Assembly: GCA_045533195.1 (NCBI GenBank)
Contig: JAZSHI010000004.1
Coordinates: 1 to 64,000, forward strand
DNA length: 64,000 nucleotides
From: SIG607 sp045533195
GTDB lineage: Bacteria > Bacillota > Clostridia > Oscillospirales > Acutalibacteraceae
Direction of reading: 5' to 3'
The stretch's first letter is position 1, and each line of letters begins with the position of its first letter. Below the pieces are notes generated by a model, which searched no databases, was not told where the DNA came from, and was given only the letters and a program-made list of their open reading frames with translations. Shown piece after piece: positions 52,898 to 61,230 of this stretch. The position numbers and the translations under genes were made by a program.

Positions 52898-55800
52898 ATG
52901 CATACTGAAATTATTTGTTTTACTTCGGGCAAGGATAACGAAGATATACTCGGTTGTGAAAAACAAATTTGCACTTTACTCAGCCAACTTGAAGTCACCC
53001 CTCCCGAGCGCACTATTACTTCTAATGATACAAAGCATATTATTACTGCAATTAAAGAAGCGTCTGTTGAAAGTAGCGTTATATTCCTATGCGGTGATAC
53101 AGAGGTTGCCAAAAAGGCGTTAAAACAACATTATAAGCTTAGATTTAAAGCAAACGAGGAATACAAAAACTGTCTTTTAAGAAAAGGTGAAGAAATCAGT
53201 AATGAAAAGATATCCTTCCCGCAAAGCGCTAAGGTTTGCTTTGACCGACAAAGCGGTATTGCTGCTTTTTCTCTTAAAGTTTTCAGCAAAATTTTCTTTG
53301 TTATTCCCGACGATTACACCTTGCTTCCAACCTTTGCGGATGATTGTATTTTACCGTTTTTTGCCGAAAAGAAGGGCAAATATCTTTCCCGTGCAAAACT
53401 AAAGCTTTTTGATGCTGATACAGTACAGCTTTCTTCTGTTATAAAAGCCTTAAAGAACAAATATCCCGTGCGTATAAGCAGTTACAGCACCGACGGAAAA
53501 ATAAGACTTGAAATATCTTCTTGCGCCAAAGATATGAATACAGCAAGTAATATCTGCAATAAAGCCATAAATGAAATCAAAGAATCTTTTGGCAACTGCA
53601 TTTATGAAGTGGGCACAAGAAGTCTTGCCGAAGTAACAGTAGATGCTTTGAAAAAGGAAGGACTTACCGTTTCTACTGCAGAAAGTTGCACAGGCGGTAT
53701 GCTTTCTGAGGCTATCACATCAGTTTCTGGCGCTTCGGATGTTCTCGAAATCGGCATTTGCGCTTATTCTAACAGAGTCAAAAAAAATGCACTCGGTGTC
53801 AGCGAAGAAATACTTGCAAATCACGGTGCCGTAAGCAAAGAAACTGCCGCCGCTCTATCTAAAGGCATTTTTGAACTTAGCGATTCAAGTCTCGGAATAG
53901 GTATCACAGGCGTTGCAGGGCCCTCCAAAAGTGAAGGAAAGGAAGTCGGCACCGTTTATATTGCTATGTATAACGGCGAAAATTATTGGATCCGTGTAAT
54001 CCGACTACCCGAAAATGAAAGCAGAGAAAAAATCAGAGAATACTCTTGCGCTACCGCTCTCGACCTTATGAGAAGATATATTGCATCCCTTCCAGAAATA
54101 TTAGACGGAGCCTGTACCAAAGATTCCCTCTCTGTAATTTCTTCACAGCCGGATTTTATAAATAATAATATTGTAAAGGCGGAAGCTATATCTATAAATT
54201 CGGATGAAACACTCCTGCAAGAAGAACAAGCTCCTATTTTAGAGGAAGAAGATATAATATCCGCAGTTGAAGAATTATATGATGAAAAAGACGACGAACT
54301 TCAAAAGATTTTTGATGAGTTCGAAACCGAAGCCGATGAGATTATTGAAGAACTCGATGCCGAAATCGGCGAGGTTATTGAAGAGTCTATAATAAACAAA
54401 GTGAATACTGAGAATAATAAAGACTTAGAAGAGCCTATTGTTGCTTCCCTACCCCAAGAAGAAATCAGCGCCTTCATTTTGAGCGAAACAAATAAAAACA
54501 ACAACGATTATGTTGAAGTTTTTGAAGAAAAGGATTTTGCTGATTTTATCAGAAACGAAGAACCATTAGACGAAGGCTTTGAATTGGCTGCTGACAACTT
54601 TGACGAAGACCAAATTTATGTTGATGATTACGACGAAGACAAGCCTAAGCGTAAAATATTCAAAACAGCAAAAGCAACCAATTCAAAAACTCCGAATTGG
54701 TTAAAGATAGCCTTTGCGGCTGTTGTTGCCATTGTTGTTGTTTTTACTTCAATTTTAGGCAGTTATTTCATCAAAATTCATCGCGATCTTTCTCAGTTAG
54801 AGTCTGCCGCAAAAATCTATTCTTCCCTTTCAAAAGCAGATGCATTCTCGAAACTGAAAGCCGAAAACAATGATTTTACCGCTTGGATAAAACTCGGTGA
54901 TACAAAGCTAAATAATCCTGTTTATCAGTATAACGATAACTCTTTTTATGCAAGTCACAATATGAACCGGCAAAAGAGCCGTTACGGTGCTTTATTCTTT
55001 GACTACAGAAACAAAATTTCCACCGAAAACGAAAGTAAAAATCTTGTTATTTACGGTCAGAATATGGCTGATGGAACTATGTTCGGCTTACTCAACAGCT
55101 TCCAAGATTTGTCATTTATAAAAGACAACAACATAATTTCCCTTCACACAGAAGATAAAGACAGAAGTTACAAAGTATTTGCAGTTATTATAACAAATGC
55201 CGTAAAAGAAGACGATGACGGACATCTCTTTGACTTTTCACGTTCAGGCTTTAAGAGTGTAAACGACTTCAACTCTTGGGCAAACGAGCTTCAGTCAAAA
55301 AATCTTTATATTACCAATTCTAAATTGTCACCTACTGATTCCTTCCTGACTTTAGTTACAACCAGCGACGCATTTAATAATGCCCGTATTGTTGTAATAG
55401 CTAAGGAAGTTGTTGATGGAAATTCCGATATTACCTATTCTATTAACCCCTCCCCTATCTATCCAAAGGCGTGGTACGAAGCAAGAAATATGAAGCCGCA
55501 ATCGAACGGTACTTCAACGGAAGATGATACATCCCACACTTCTTCAGATGTTTCATCTGATACTTCATCTGACACTTCATCAACCCCATCTACTAATCAA
55601 ACTCCCGGTACACCAAGCACTCCAAGCACACCGAGCACCCCCAGCACACCGAGCACCCCCAGTACACCGAGTACTCCCAGTACACCGAACACTCCCAGTA
55701 CACCGAGTACTCCCAGTACACCGAGCACTCCCAGTACACCGAGTACTCCCAGTACACCGAGTACTCCCAGTACACCGAGCACTCCCGATACACCGAGCAC

Positions 55801-55933
55801 TCCTGATACACCGAGCACTCCCGATACGCCGAGCACTCCCGATACGCCGAGCACTCCCGATACGCCGAGTACTCCCGATACGCCGAGCACTCCCGATACG
55901 CCGAGTACTTCAGAACCTCAACAACAAGAATAA
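52898..55933 (+). CDS. CinA - transmembrane - pseudo-sortase B - Thr/Ser/Pro-repeat fusion protein
   Basis: A 1011-residue composite. Residues 1-160 are a diverged MoCF-like domain and 165-240 a KH-like linker domain. Residues 245-405 are a CinA C-terminal (PncC, NMN amidase) domain with STAESCTGGMLSEA near 260 and GITGVAGPSKSEGKEVGTVY. A very acidic linker (about 415-595) leads to one membrane helix (about 600-625). Residues 630-850 fit class B sortase (WIKLGDTKLNNPVYQ, YGALFFDYRNK, MFGLLN). The catalytic His is Gln721 (YGQNM for YGHNM) and the catalytic Cys is Thr822 (LVTTS for a TC motif), while Arg830 remains. The tail (about 870-1005) is TPS/TPD repeats and lacks LPXTG. Expected topology: CinA inside, pseudo-sortase and tail outside. 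It follows thiI by 14 bases behind AAGGAAGG. Function is unknown. Confidence 0.85.
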   Translation: MHTEIICFTSGKDNEDILGCEKQICTLLSQLEVTPPERTITSNDTKHIITAIKEASVESSVIFLCGDTEVAKKALKQHYKLRFKANEEYKNCLLRKGEEISNEKISFPQSAKVCFDRQSGIAAFSLKVFSKIFFVIPDDYTLLPTFADDCILPFFAEKKGKYLSRAKLKLFDADTVQLSSVIKALKNKYPVRISSYSTDGKIRLEISSCAKDMNTASNICNKAINEIKESFGNCIYEVGTRSLAEVTVDALKKEGLTVSTAESCTGGMLSEAITSVSGASDVLEIGICAYSNRVKKNALGVSEEILANHGAVSKETAAALSKGIFELSDSSLGIGITGVAGPSKSEGKEVGTVYIAMYNGENYWIRVIRLPENESREKIREYSCATALDLMRRYIASLPEILDGACTKDSLSVISSQPDFINNNIVKAEAISINSDETLLQEEQAPILEEEDIISAVEELYDEKDDELQKIFDEFETEADEIIEELDAEIGEVIEESIINKVNTENNKDLEEPIVASLPQEEISAFILSETNKNNNDYVEVFEEKDFADFIRNEEPLDEGFELAADNFDEDQIYVDDYDEDKPKRKIFKTAKATNSKTPNWLKIAFAAVVAIVVVFTSILGSYFIKIHRDLSQLESAAKIYSSLSKADAFSKLKAENNDFTAWIKLGDTKLNNPVYQYNDNSFYASHNMNRQKSRYGALFFDYRNKISTENESKNLVIYGQNMADGTMFGLLNSFQDLSFIKDNNIISLHTEDKDRSYKVFAVIITNAVKEDDDGHLFDFSRSGFKSVNDFNSWANELQSKNLYITNSKLSPTDSFLTLVTTSDAFNNARIVVIAKEVVDGNSDITYSINPSPIYPKAWYEARNMKPQSNGTSTEDDTSHTSSDVSSDTSSDTSSTPSTNQTPGTPSTPSTPSTPSTPSTPSTPSTPSTPNTPSTPSTPSTPSTPSTPSTPSTPSTPSTPSTPDTPSTPDTPSTPDTPSTPDTPSTPDTPSTPDTPSTPDTPSTSEPQQQE
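55608..55908 (+). repeat. 18-base tandem repeat encoding TPSTPS / TPDTPS units
   Basis: About 16-17 copies of an 18-base unit, such as CCGAGTACTCCCAGTACA, lie in frame in the fusion gene. Copies before about 55785 encode PSTPST; later ones encode PSTPDT with GATAC in place of AGTAC, so two repeat types expanded separately. The extra long frames on both strands here are by-products of the repeat. Confidence 0.9.
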
Positions 55934-55951
55934 TACATCGGAGATAATATT

Positions 55952-56974
55952 ATGATGCAGAATTTAAAAATTGATATTATATATTATGAAACCCCATCAG
56001 ATTTTGAATTTGAATTTAATTTAGGCGGCTGTTGTCACTGCAGGGTTTTAAACAACAGCACTTCTTCCCCAAAAGAATTAGTAAGCTGTCTTTCAAAAGC
56101 AGTAGGAAGAAGCCGTGTCATCATCATTGTAGGAAACCTAAATCAGCCAAACGGACTTTATTTGCTTATAAGCAAAGCTATCGGACATCAACTTACCAAT
56201 GTATCTGCTGATGAATACGGTATTGCTCCCGACAGTAATACAACCATTATTGAGGGCGCTCTCCCCCTTGTCAGCTCCGACGGTCTTCTTTCGGGTTGCG
56301 TTATTGAAAGCGGTCCTCAGTCTATAATTCTTTTGCCGGACGAAAAAAGTCTCAGAAAAGATGTTGCAGAAAATCTTGTTTTTCAATATATTTCAGCCTT
56401 AAGCCGCACCCCCGAAACCGATTCGGTAATTTTACCCGACAGCGAACCCGAAAAGCAAGAATCCATTACCGAAGATGTAGAAGAAGTTATGGAAGAAGCA
56501 ACTCTGCCCTCAGAAGAAATCATTAACGAAATCGAAGAAGAATCAAGAGAAGAAGAAACCGAAACTGATGAAGAATGCAACGAAGAAGAGGTTTTAACCG
56601 AACTCGAGGAAGCTTCTGGTGAAATTGAAGAAGAAACTGAAAACAGCGAAGCTTCTGACCAAGAAAGCGAAGACATAAAAGAGATCGTTATTCCCGACAA
56701 AGAGGATAATTTCTTTGATATTTTTGCAGAGCAGACAGAAGAAAACGCTTCAAATGATTTCGTCTATTCTGATACTATTGTGTCAAGTGATGACGACTCA
56801 GACGATTACGAAAACGCTAAACCTTCAAAAGATAAAAGTATGAATATTCTTATATGGTTAATTATCGGTCTTATGTTCATAATACTGGGTGTTCTCGCAT
56901 ATATGCTTATATACACACCCCTTAAAAACGGTGTTAATATTACCGACTACGTAAGACAAATTTTCAACCAATAA
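55952..56974 (+). CDS. MoCF-like domain - acidic linker - C-terminal membrane helix protein
   Basis: The 340-residue protein has three parts. Residues 1-150 resemble the CinA/MoeA MoCF fold: VIIIVGNLNQPNGLYLLISK, then ADEYGIAPDSN and SIILLPDEKSLRKDV, which parallel the GxGPTxDD, GTAPG and LPGPPxEL boxes of CinA but are strongly altered. A highly acidic stretch (about 155-285) is mainly Glu. A single helix (about 292-316) leaves a 24-residue tail outside. It starts 18 bases after the CinA-sortase fusion, with GGAG upstream. The layout repeats that of the fusion protein without the PncC and sortase parts, suggesting a paired partner. Function unknown; the MoCF call is by pattern only. Confidence 0.7.
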   Translation: MMQNLKIDIIYYETPSDFEFEFNLGGCCHCRVLNNSTSSPKELVSCLSKAVGRSRVIIIVGNLNQPNGLYLLISKAIGHQLTNVSADEYGIAPDSNTTIIEGALPLVSSDGLLSGCVIESGPQSIILLPDEKSLRKDVAENLVFQYISALSRTPETDSVILPDSEPEKQESITEDVEEVMEEATLPSEEIINEIEEESREEETETDEECNEEEVLTELEEASGEIEEETENSEASDQESEDIKEIVIPDKEDNFFDIFAEQTEENASNDFVYSDTIVSSDDDSDDYENAKPSKDKSMNILIWLIIGLMFIILGVLAYMLIYTPLKNGVNITDYVRQIFNQ

Positions 56975-56994
56975 CGTCAAGAGGGAAATTTACT

Positions 56995-57498
56995 ATGGCA
57001 GAGCAATTAGCAACCTTTTTTCAGGACAAACTTCCTCCTGAACTCACAATTTTCATTATATCTTTGTTACCTGTTTTGGAGCTTCGTGGTGGTCTTATCG
57101 CTGCGGCAGTTTTAGGAGTTGATTTTTGGATCGCCTTTCCTATTTGCGTAATAGGCAATATGGTTCCTATTCCCTTCATTCTTTTATTTATTCGAAAAAT
57201 ATTTGAATGGATGAAAAAAACGAAAGTCTTTAAAAAACTGGCAATAAAGCTTGAAGAAAGAGCTAAAAAGAAAGCCGATACAGGCAAAAGGCAAAAATAT
57301 AAGCTTTGGGGACTATTTGTTCTTGTTGCCATTCCTCTTCCGGGAACAGGCGGATGGACAGGTGCGCTGGTAGCTGATATTATGGATATCAGAATAAAAC
57401 ACGCCTTTCCCGTTATAACCGCAGGTGTTATAACAGCAGGAATTATAATGTCACTTCCCACATACATAATCCCTGAAATAATTAAATGGTTTGCATAA
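56995..57498 (+). CDS. Small multidrug export-type membrane protein (COG2426)
   Basis: A 167-residue protein with four hydrophobic segments. The start LLPVLELRGGLIAAAVLGV, the basic loop RAKKKADTGKRQKYK and the LVAIPLPGTGGWTGALVA motif mark the Sm_multidrug_ex family. The drug-export name is weakly based. It is 20 bases downstream of the MoCF-like protein and ends the operon. Confidence 0.82.
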   Translation: MAEQLATFFQDKLPPELTIFIISLLPVLELRGGLIAAAVLGVDFWIAFPICVIGNMVPIPFILLFIRKIFEWMKKTKVFKKLAIKLEERAKKKADTGKRQKYKLWGLFVLVAIPLPGTGGWTGALVADIMDIRIKHAFPVITAGVITAGIIMSLPTYIIPEIIKWFA

Positions 57499-57500
57499 AA

Positions 57501-57530
57501 AAATTTCCAAGTGTTAATACTTGGAAATTT
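57501..57530. terminator. Bidirectional terminator
   Basis: AAATTTCCAAGT and ACTTGGAAATTT arms with TTTTT on the plus side and A run upstream, between convergent operons. Confidence 0.88.
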
Positions 57531-57532
57531 TT

Positions 57533-58717
57533 TTATTGAGCATTATTTGAGCCTACCGTAACGGCGGTATTATAATATCTGCCTGAGCGGTAGAACCTTA
57601 CAGAAACCGTATCACCCGGTTTACACTCAGAAATCAGTTTCTTAAGAGCTTCGTAGTCGCTTACCTTATTTGCGCCGAATTCGGTAATAATATCACCGTT
57701 TTTGATTCCCGCAATCTCAGCAGGACCGCCTTCAACGATATTACCAACTACAGCACCTGCAGGATAGCCGTATTCTTCAAGACGTTGCGAAGTCCATGAA
57801 TCACTGAATGTAACACCTATATAAGGATCAGGCGATTCACCCTTATCTATAACCTTGTCGCACACTTCTTTAACCTTGTCGGAAGGTATTGCAAAACCCA
57901 TTCCGTTTACGTTTTCGGCAACAATTTTTGAGCTTGGTATTCCGATAAGCTCACCCTTTATATTAACGAGAGCGCCGCCTGTAAAGTTAAAGCCTATTAT
58001 AGCATCGGTCTGAATAAGAGAAAGGGACGTCTCGTTACTTGCCGAGGTTCCTGCAGTTCTCTTTACACCGCTTATAATTCCATAGGTAACTGTTCCCATA
58101 TAGTCTATTCCGCCGGGAGAACCTATTGCAGCAACGTATTGACCTACCGCAATTTTTTTAACATCTGCAATTTCCACAGGAACAAGTCCCGTTGCCTCAA
58201 CCTTTAATACAGCAATGTCATAAGAGATATTATAGCCCACAATTTCGGCTTCAAGCGGTTTTTTCTTATTTCCCGACAAGAATACCTCTATATTCATATT
58301 AGCGTTTTCTGTAGCTTTTTTGATTACGGAATAGTTGGTTATAATATAACCGTCTTCGGAATAAATCACTCCGCTTCCCTCACCCGATGTTTCACTGTTT
58401 CCACCGAAGAAATTATCTACAGCTTCACTGGTACGCACAAAAACAACACAGGGGGAAACCTTTTTTGCCACCGCTTCAATATTGGAGTTAGATTTTTCAT
58501 CTACCGCAATAGTAACATTTGTAGGATTTTGATTTATAACTCCGCTTTGCTGAGGTTCGGGAATTTTAGAAATAAGATATTTAGATGATACAAAACCACC
58601 CGCAAGACCGATAACAAGAGAAAGTACAGAGCTAATTAGAACCGTGGTCAAATTAACATTTTTCTTATTCTTACCTTGAGTAACTACTGCTTCGGTATTT
58701 TTTTCTTCCATAGCCAA
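57533..58717 (-). CDS. HtrA-like S1C protein with degenerate catalytic triad and PDZ domain
   Basis: The 394-residue protein has one N-terminal membrane helix (about 24-46), a trypsin-like S1C domain (about 85-285) and a PDZ domain (about 297-390, YIGVTFSD, GGPAEIAGIKNGDIIT). The triad is broken: the usual TNxHV reads TNYSV (Ser130 for His) and GNSGG reads FNFTGG (Thr246 for Ser, with a one-residue insertion). Asp167 in YDIAVLKV remains. It is expected on the outer face of the membrane but should not cleave peptides by the normal mechanism. Binding or scaffolding is inferred. It follows an anchored protein gene by 7 bases. Confidence 0.85.
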   Translation of the reverse strand: MAMEEKNTEAVVTQGKNKKNVNLTTVLISSVLSLVIGLAGGFVSSKYLISKIPEPQQSGVINQNPTNVTIAVDEKSNSNIEAVAKKVSPCVVFVRTSEAVDNFFGGNSETSGEGSGVIYSEDGYIITNYSVIKKATENANMNIEVFLSGNKKKPLEAEIVGYNISYDIAVLKVEATGLVPVEIADVKKIAVGQYVAAIGSPGGIDYMGTVTYGIISGVKRTAGTSASNETSLSLIQTDAIIGFNFTGGALVNIKGELIGIPSSKIVAENVNGMGFAIPSDKVKEVCDKVIDKGESPDPYIGVTFSDSWTSQRLEEYGYPAGAVVGNIVEGGPAEIAGIKNGDIITEFGANKVSDYEALKKLISECKPGDTVSVRFYRSGRYYNTAVTVGSNNAQ

Positions 58718-58724
58718 CTCTCCT

Positions 58725-59396
58725 TTACTCTTCTTCCGTCGTTGCTTCTTCGGATTTTCTTTTCCTTAAATCCTTTATCACAGTTATGGTGACGAAAATG
58801 AAAATCATTAAAACAAGAATAATAGCAACAGATACCAATACTATATGCCAAACAGATATTGACTGCGGAGTTTCCGATAAATTATATACAATACTGCTTA
58901 TTACGCTTTTAGTTTTATCTATATCGGTGTTTTTTTCATCAGTAATGGAAATTATATAAAGGAATTCCTGTTTAACAGTAATAAACTGAAGAACTTTAAC
59001 AGCATTTTCACTATCGTTTGATGGGATATCTCTAATAATATATACCGCATCGCCTAATTGCTCTATATTATAATTAGGAATATTCGTGCTATCGGCGAAA
59101 TCCTTTATATCAGATAGTTTTATGTTTTTAAAATCTTTTACCGATTTTGAAAATTCTGTTTCCTCGCAGCTTACTTCAATAACAAAGCTTTTATCCTTTG
59201 CTATACCGTAAAGAATAATATTATTTTCCTTAATATATTCCTTAAATTCTTCTTTATCCATTCCCAGAACTTCATCGCCTACACCATAAACATCAACGCC
59301 GTCTATAGTGATTAACTCCACAGTATCGGTGGTCTGGGCAAAAGCAGGAACAGAAAAAATAAGCAACGCAAGAATTATTGCAATTATTTTTTTCAT
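58725..59396 (-). CDS. Membrane-anchored extracytoplasmic protein of unknown function
   Basis: A 223-residue protein with a cleavable signal peptide (MKKIIAIILALLIFSVPAFA), an outside region of about 150 residues, one helix (about 184-207) and a short basic then acidic inner tail. I recognise no family. The position 7 bases before the HtrA-like gene suggests the two act together at the membrane. folD lies immediately upstream. Confidence 0.7.
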   Translation of the reverse strand: MKKIIAIILALLIFSVPAFAQTTDTVELITIDGVDVYGVGDEVLGMDKEEFKEYIKENNIILYGIAKDKSFVIEVSCEETEFSKSVKDFKNIKLSDIKDFADSTNIPNYNIEQLGDAVYIIRDIPSNDSENAVKVLQFITVKQEFLYIISITDEKNTDIDKTKSVISSIVYNLSETPQSISVWHIVLVSVAIILVLMIFIFVTITVIKDLRKRKSEEATTEEE

Positions 59397-59398
59397 AA

Positions 59399-60250
59399 TC
59401 AGATACCGTTTTGTTTTTTAGCGGCAGTAACGGTATTACACATAAGCATAGCTCTTGTCATAGGACCAACGCCGCCGGGAACGGGAGTAATCATAGAAGC
59501 AACTTTAGAAACTTCATCAAATTTAACATCACCGCAAAGCTTTCCGTTTTCATTTCTGTTTATACCTACGTCAATTACCACAGCATCTTCTTTTACCATA
59601 TCACGTGTTACAAAATCCGCTCTGCCAACTGCCGCAATAAGTATGTCTGCAGTTCGGCAAATTTCGGGCAGATTTTTGGTTCTTGAATGACAAATAGTAA
59701 CTGTAGCATTAGCGTGAAGCATCAGCATAGCCATTGGTTTGCCCACTATATTAGATCTGCCGATTACAACACAGTTTTTGCCGCACGCGTCGATTTTATA
59801 ATAATCAAGCATCTCCATAATACCTGCAGGAGTGCAAGGCAGAAAATCATATTTACCCATCATTATTCTGCCGACGTTTTCAGGATGAAAAGCATCAACA
59901 TCTTTAATTGGGGAAATTGCGTTAAGTACCTTTGTTTCATCAAGATGACGAGGTAACGGCAACTGACAGAGAATACCGTGAACACTATCATCGTTATTAA
60001 GTTCATCAATAAGAGTAAGAAGCTCATCCATAGTGGTTTCTTCGGGCAGAGCATATTCCTTTGATACTATATTAAGCTGGTCGCAGTCTTTACGTTTATT
60101 TGCAACGTAAACTGTGGAAGCAGGATCATTTCCTACCAAAATAACAGCAAGACAAACGTCTATTCCCTTTTCTTTAAGTACCTTTACTTCATCAGCCGCT
60201 TTGCCTTTAACATAAGCCGCTACTGCTTTTCCGTCAATTATCTGTGCCAT
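59399..60250 (-). CDS. folD: Methylenetetrahydrofolate dehydrogenase / cyclohydrolase
   Basis: A 283-residue bifunctional enzyme: the catalytic Lys in VYVANKRKDC, HGILCQLPLP, PCTPAGIMEML, NAD(P)-binding VVIGRSNIVGKPMAML, and GDVKFDEVSK with TPVPGGVGPMT. The start at 60250 follows GGAGG; a longer frame to 60274 overlaps lgt further and lacks a site. Confidence 0.95.
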   Translation of the reverse strand: MAQIIDGKAVAAYVKGKAADEVKVLKEKGIDVCLAVILVGNDPASTVYVANKRKDCDQLNIVSKEYALPEETTMDELLTLIDELNNDDSVHGILCQLPLPRHLDETKVLNAISPIKDVDAFHPENVGRIMMGKYDFLPCTPAGIMEMLDYYKIDACGKNCVVIGRSNIVGKPMAMLMLHANATVTICHSRTKNLPEICRTADILIAAVGRADFVTRDMVKEDAVVIDVGINRNENGKLCGDVKFDEVSKVASMITPVPGGVGPMTRAMLMCNTVTAAKKQNGI

Positions 60251-61211
60251 CGTTATTTTCCTCCAATACTTCAACCTTTATTTCTTCAGCTATGTTTTCT
60301 TCTACCGTTTTCTCTGATACAGCTTCCTCTTTTTCCTCTTCGGTATCAAATAAGGATTCATAAGGAACAGCCTCTGCCGCCAATTTACTTTTCTTATTTA
60401 AAACAAAAAGCATAATAAGGCAAACTGCAAAGGCAAAGCCTGAAACAACCATAGAAACGGGGATTCTGCTTCCTCCCCATGTTAGCTGGTCTGTACGGAT
60501 TGATTCAATAAAGAATCTGCCAAATCCATACCATACACCGTACATTAAAAAGATTTGACCGCTGAATTTACGTTTTTTGCTAAAATGATTAAGTAAAAAG
60601 AAACCGATTATGCACCAAACAGATTCGTACAAAAAGCAAGGATGCACAAGTCCGCCGCCGAGAGCATAAATGTCAGGGTCCATTCTTGTGGTTTCACTTG
60701 TCATTCCCCACCAGCTGCTGCCTGTTACAGTACCGTAGGCCTCCTGATTTATAAAGTTACCCCAACGGCCAATTGCCTGACCGATAAGAAAGCCAACCGA
60801 AGCCAAATCGAACATATCAAGAATTTTGATTTTCTTTATTTTACACATTAAAGCACCGCACAAAAAAGCGCCTATAATACCGCCGTATATAGCCAGTCCC
60901 GAAAATCCTGCGCCTGTGCCGATACCGAAAAATTCTCTGAATGAATCTATTCTATCCCCTGTCTCATTATCAAATATACAGTAATAAAGTCTTGCGCAAA
61001 GAACTGCAACAGGAATAGTAACGATTACAACGTCAAGCATTTTATCTCTGTTCAGATTAAATCTTGGCGCATATTTCATTCCGTAAATAAGAGCAAGAAG
61101 ACAACCGAAACCAATAATTATACCGTACCAATAAATACTCCAACCGCCTATACTAAAGGCTATTTCCTTCACCGTTAGTTCTATACCGAAAATTTCAATA
61201 TTATGAGTCAT
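60234..61211 (-). CDS. lgt: Prolipoprotein diacylglyceryl transferase
   Basis: The 325-residue membrane enzyme attaches diacylglycerol to lipobox cysteines. IYGGIIGAFLCGAL, the signature GRWGNFINQEAYG and the PCFLYES and GRFFIESIRTD segments identify it. An acidic tail of about 45 residues after the last helix is longer than usual. It serves lipoproteins such as those at 18.1 and 41.3 kb. Confidence 0.94.
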   Translation of the reverse strand: MTHNIEIFGIELTVKEIAFSIGGWSIYWYGIIIGFGCLLALIYGMKYAPRFNLNRDKMLDVVIVTIPVAVLCARLYYCIFDNETGDRIDSFREFFGIGTGAGFSGLAIYGGIIGAFLCGALMCKIKKIKILDMFDLASVGFLIGQAIGRWGNFINQEAYGTVTGSSWWGMTSETTRMDPDIYALGGGLVHPCFLYESVWCIIGFFLLNHFSKKRKFSGQIFLMYGVWYGFGRFFIESIRTDQLTWGGSRIPVSMVVSGFAFAVCLIMLFVLNKKSKLAAEAVPYESLFDTEEEKEEAVSEKTVEENIAEEIKVEVLEENNDGTDN

Positions 61212-61230
61212 ATCAATTTCCTCTCATTTG

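Noticed and set aside
55608..55908. Possible CRISPR array
   Set aside because: Units are contiguous 18-mers without unique spacers, and they are in frame within a coding sequence.
55593..55955. Long open frames on both strands in the repeat region
   Set aside because: They arise because the 18-base repeat is open in several frames. Products are simple VLGVSG or PVHR repeats without a credible start; the TPS frame continues a real protein.
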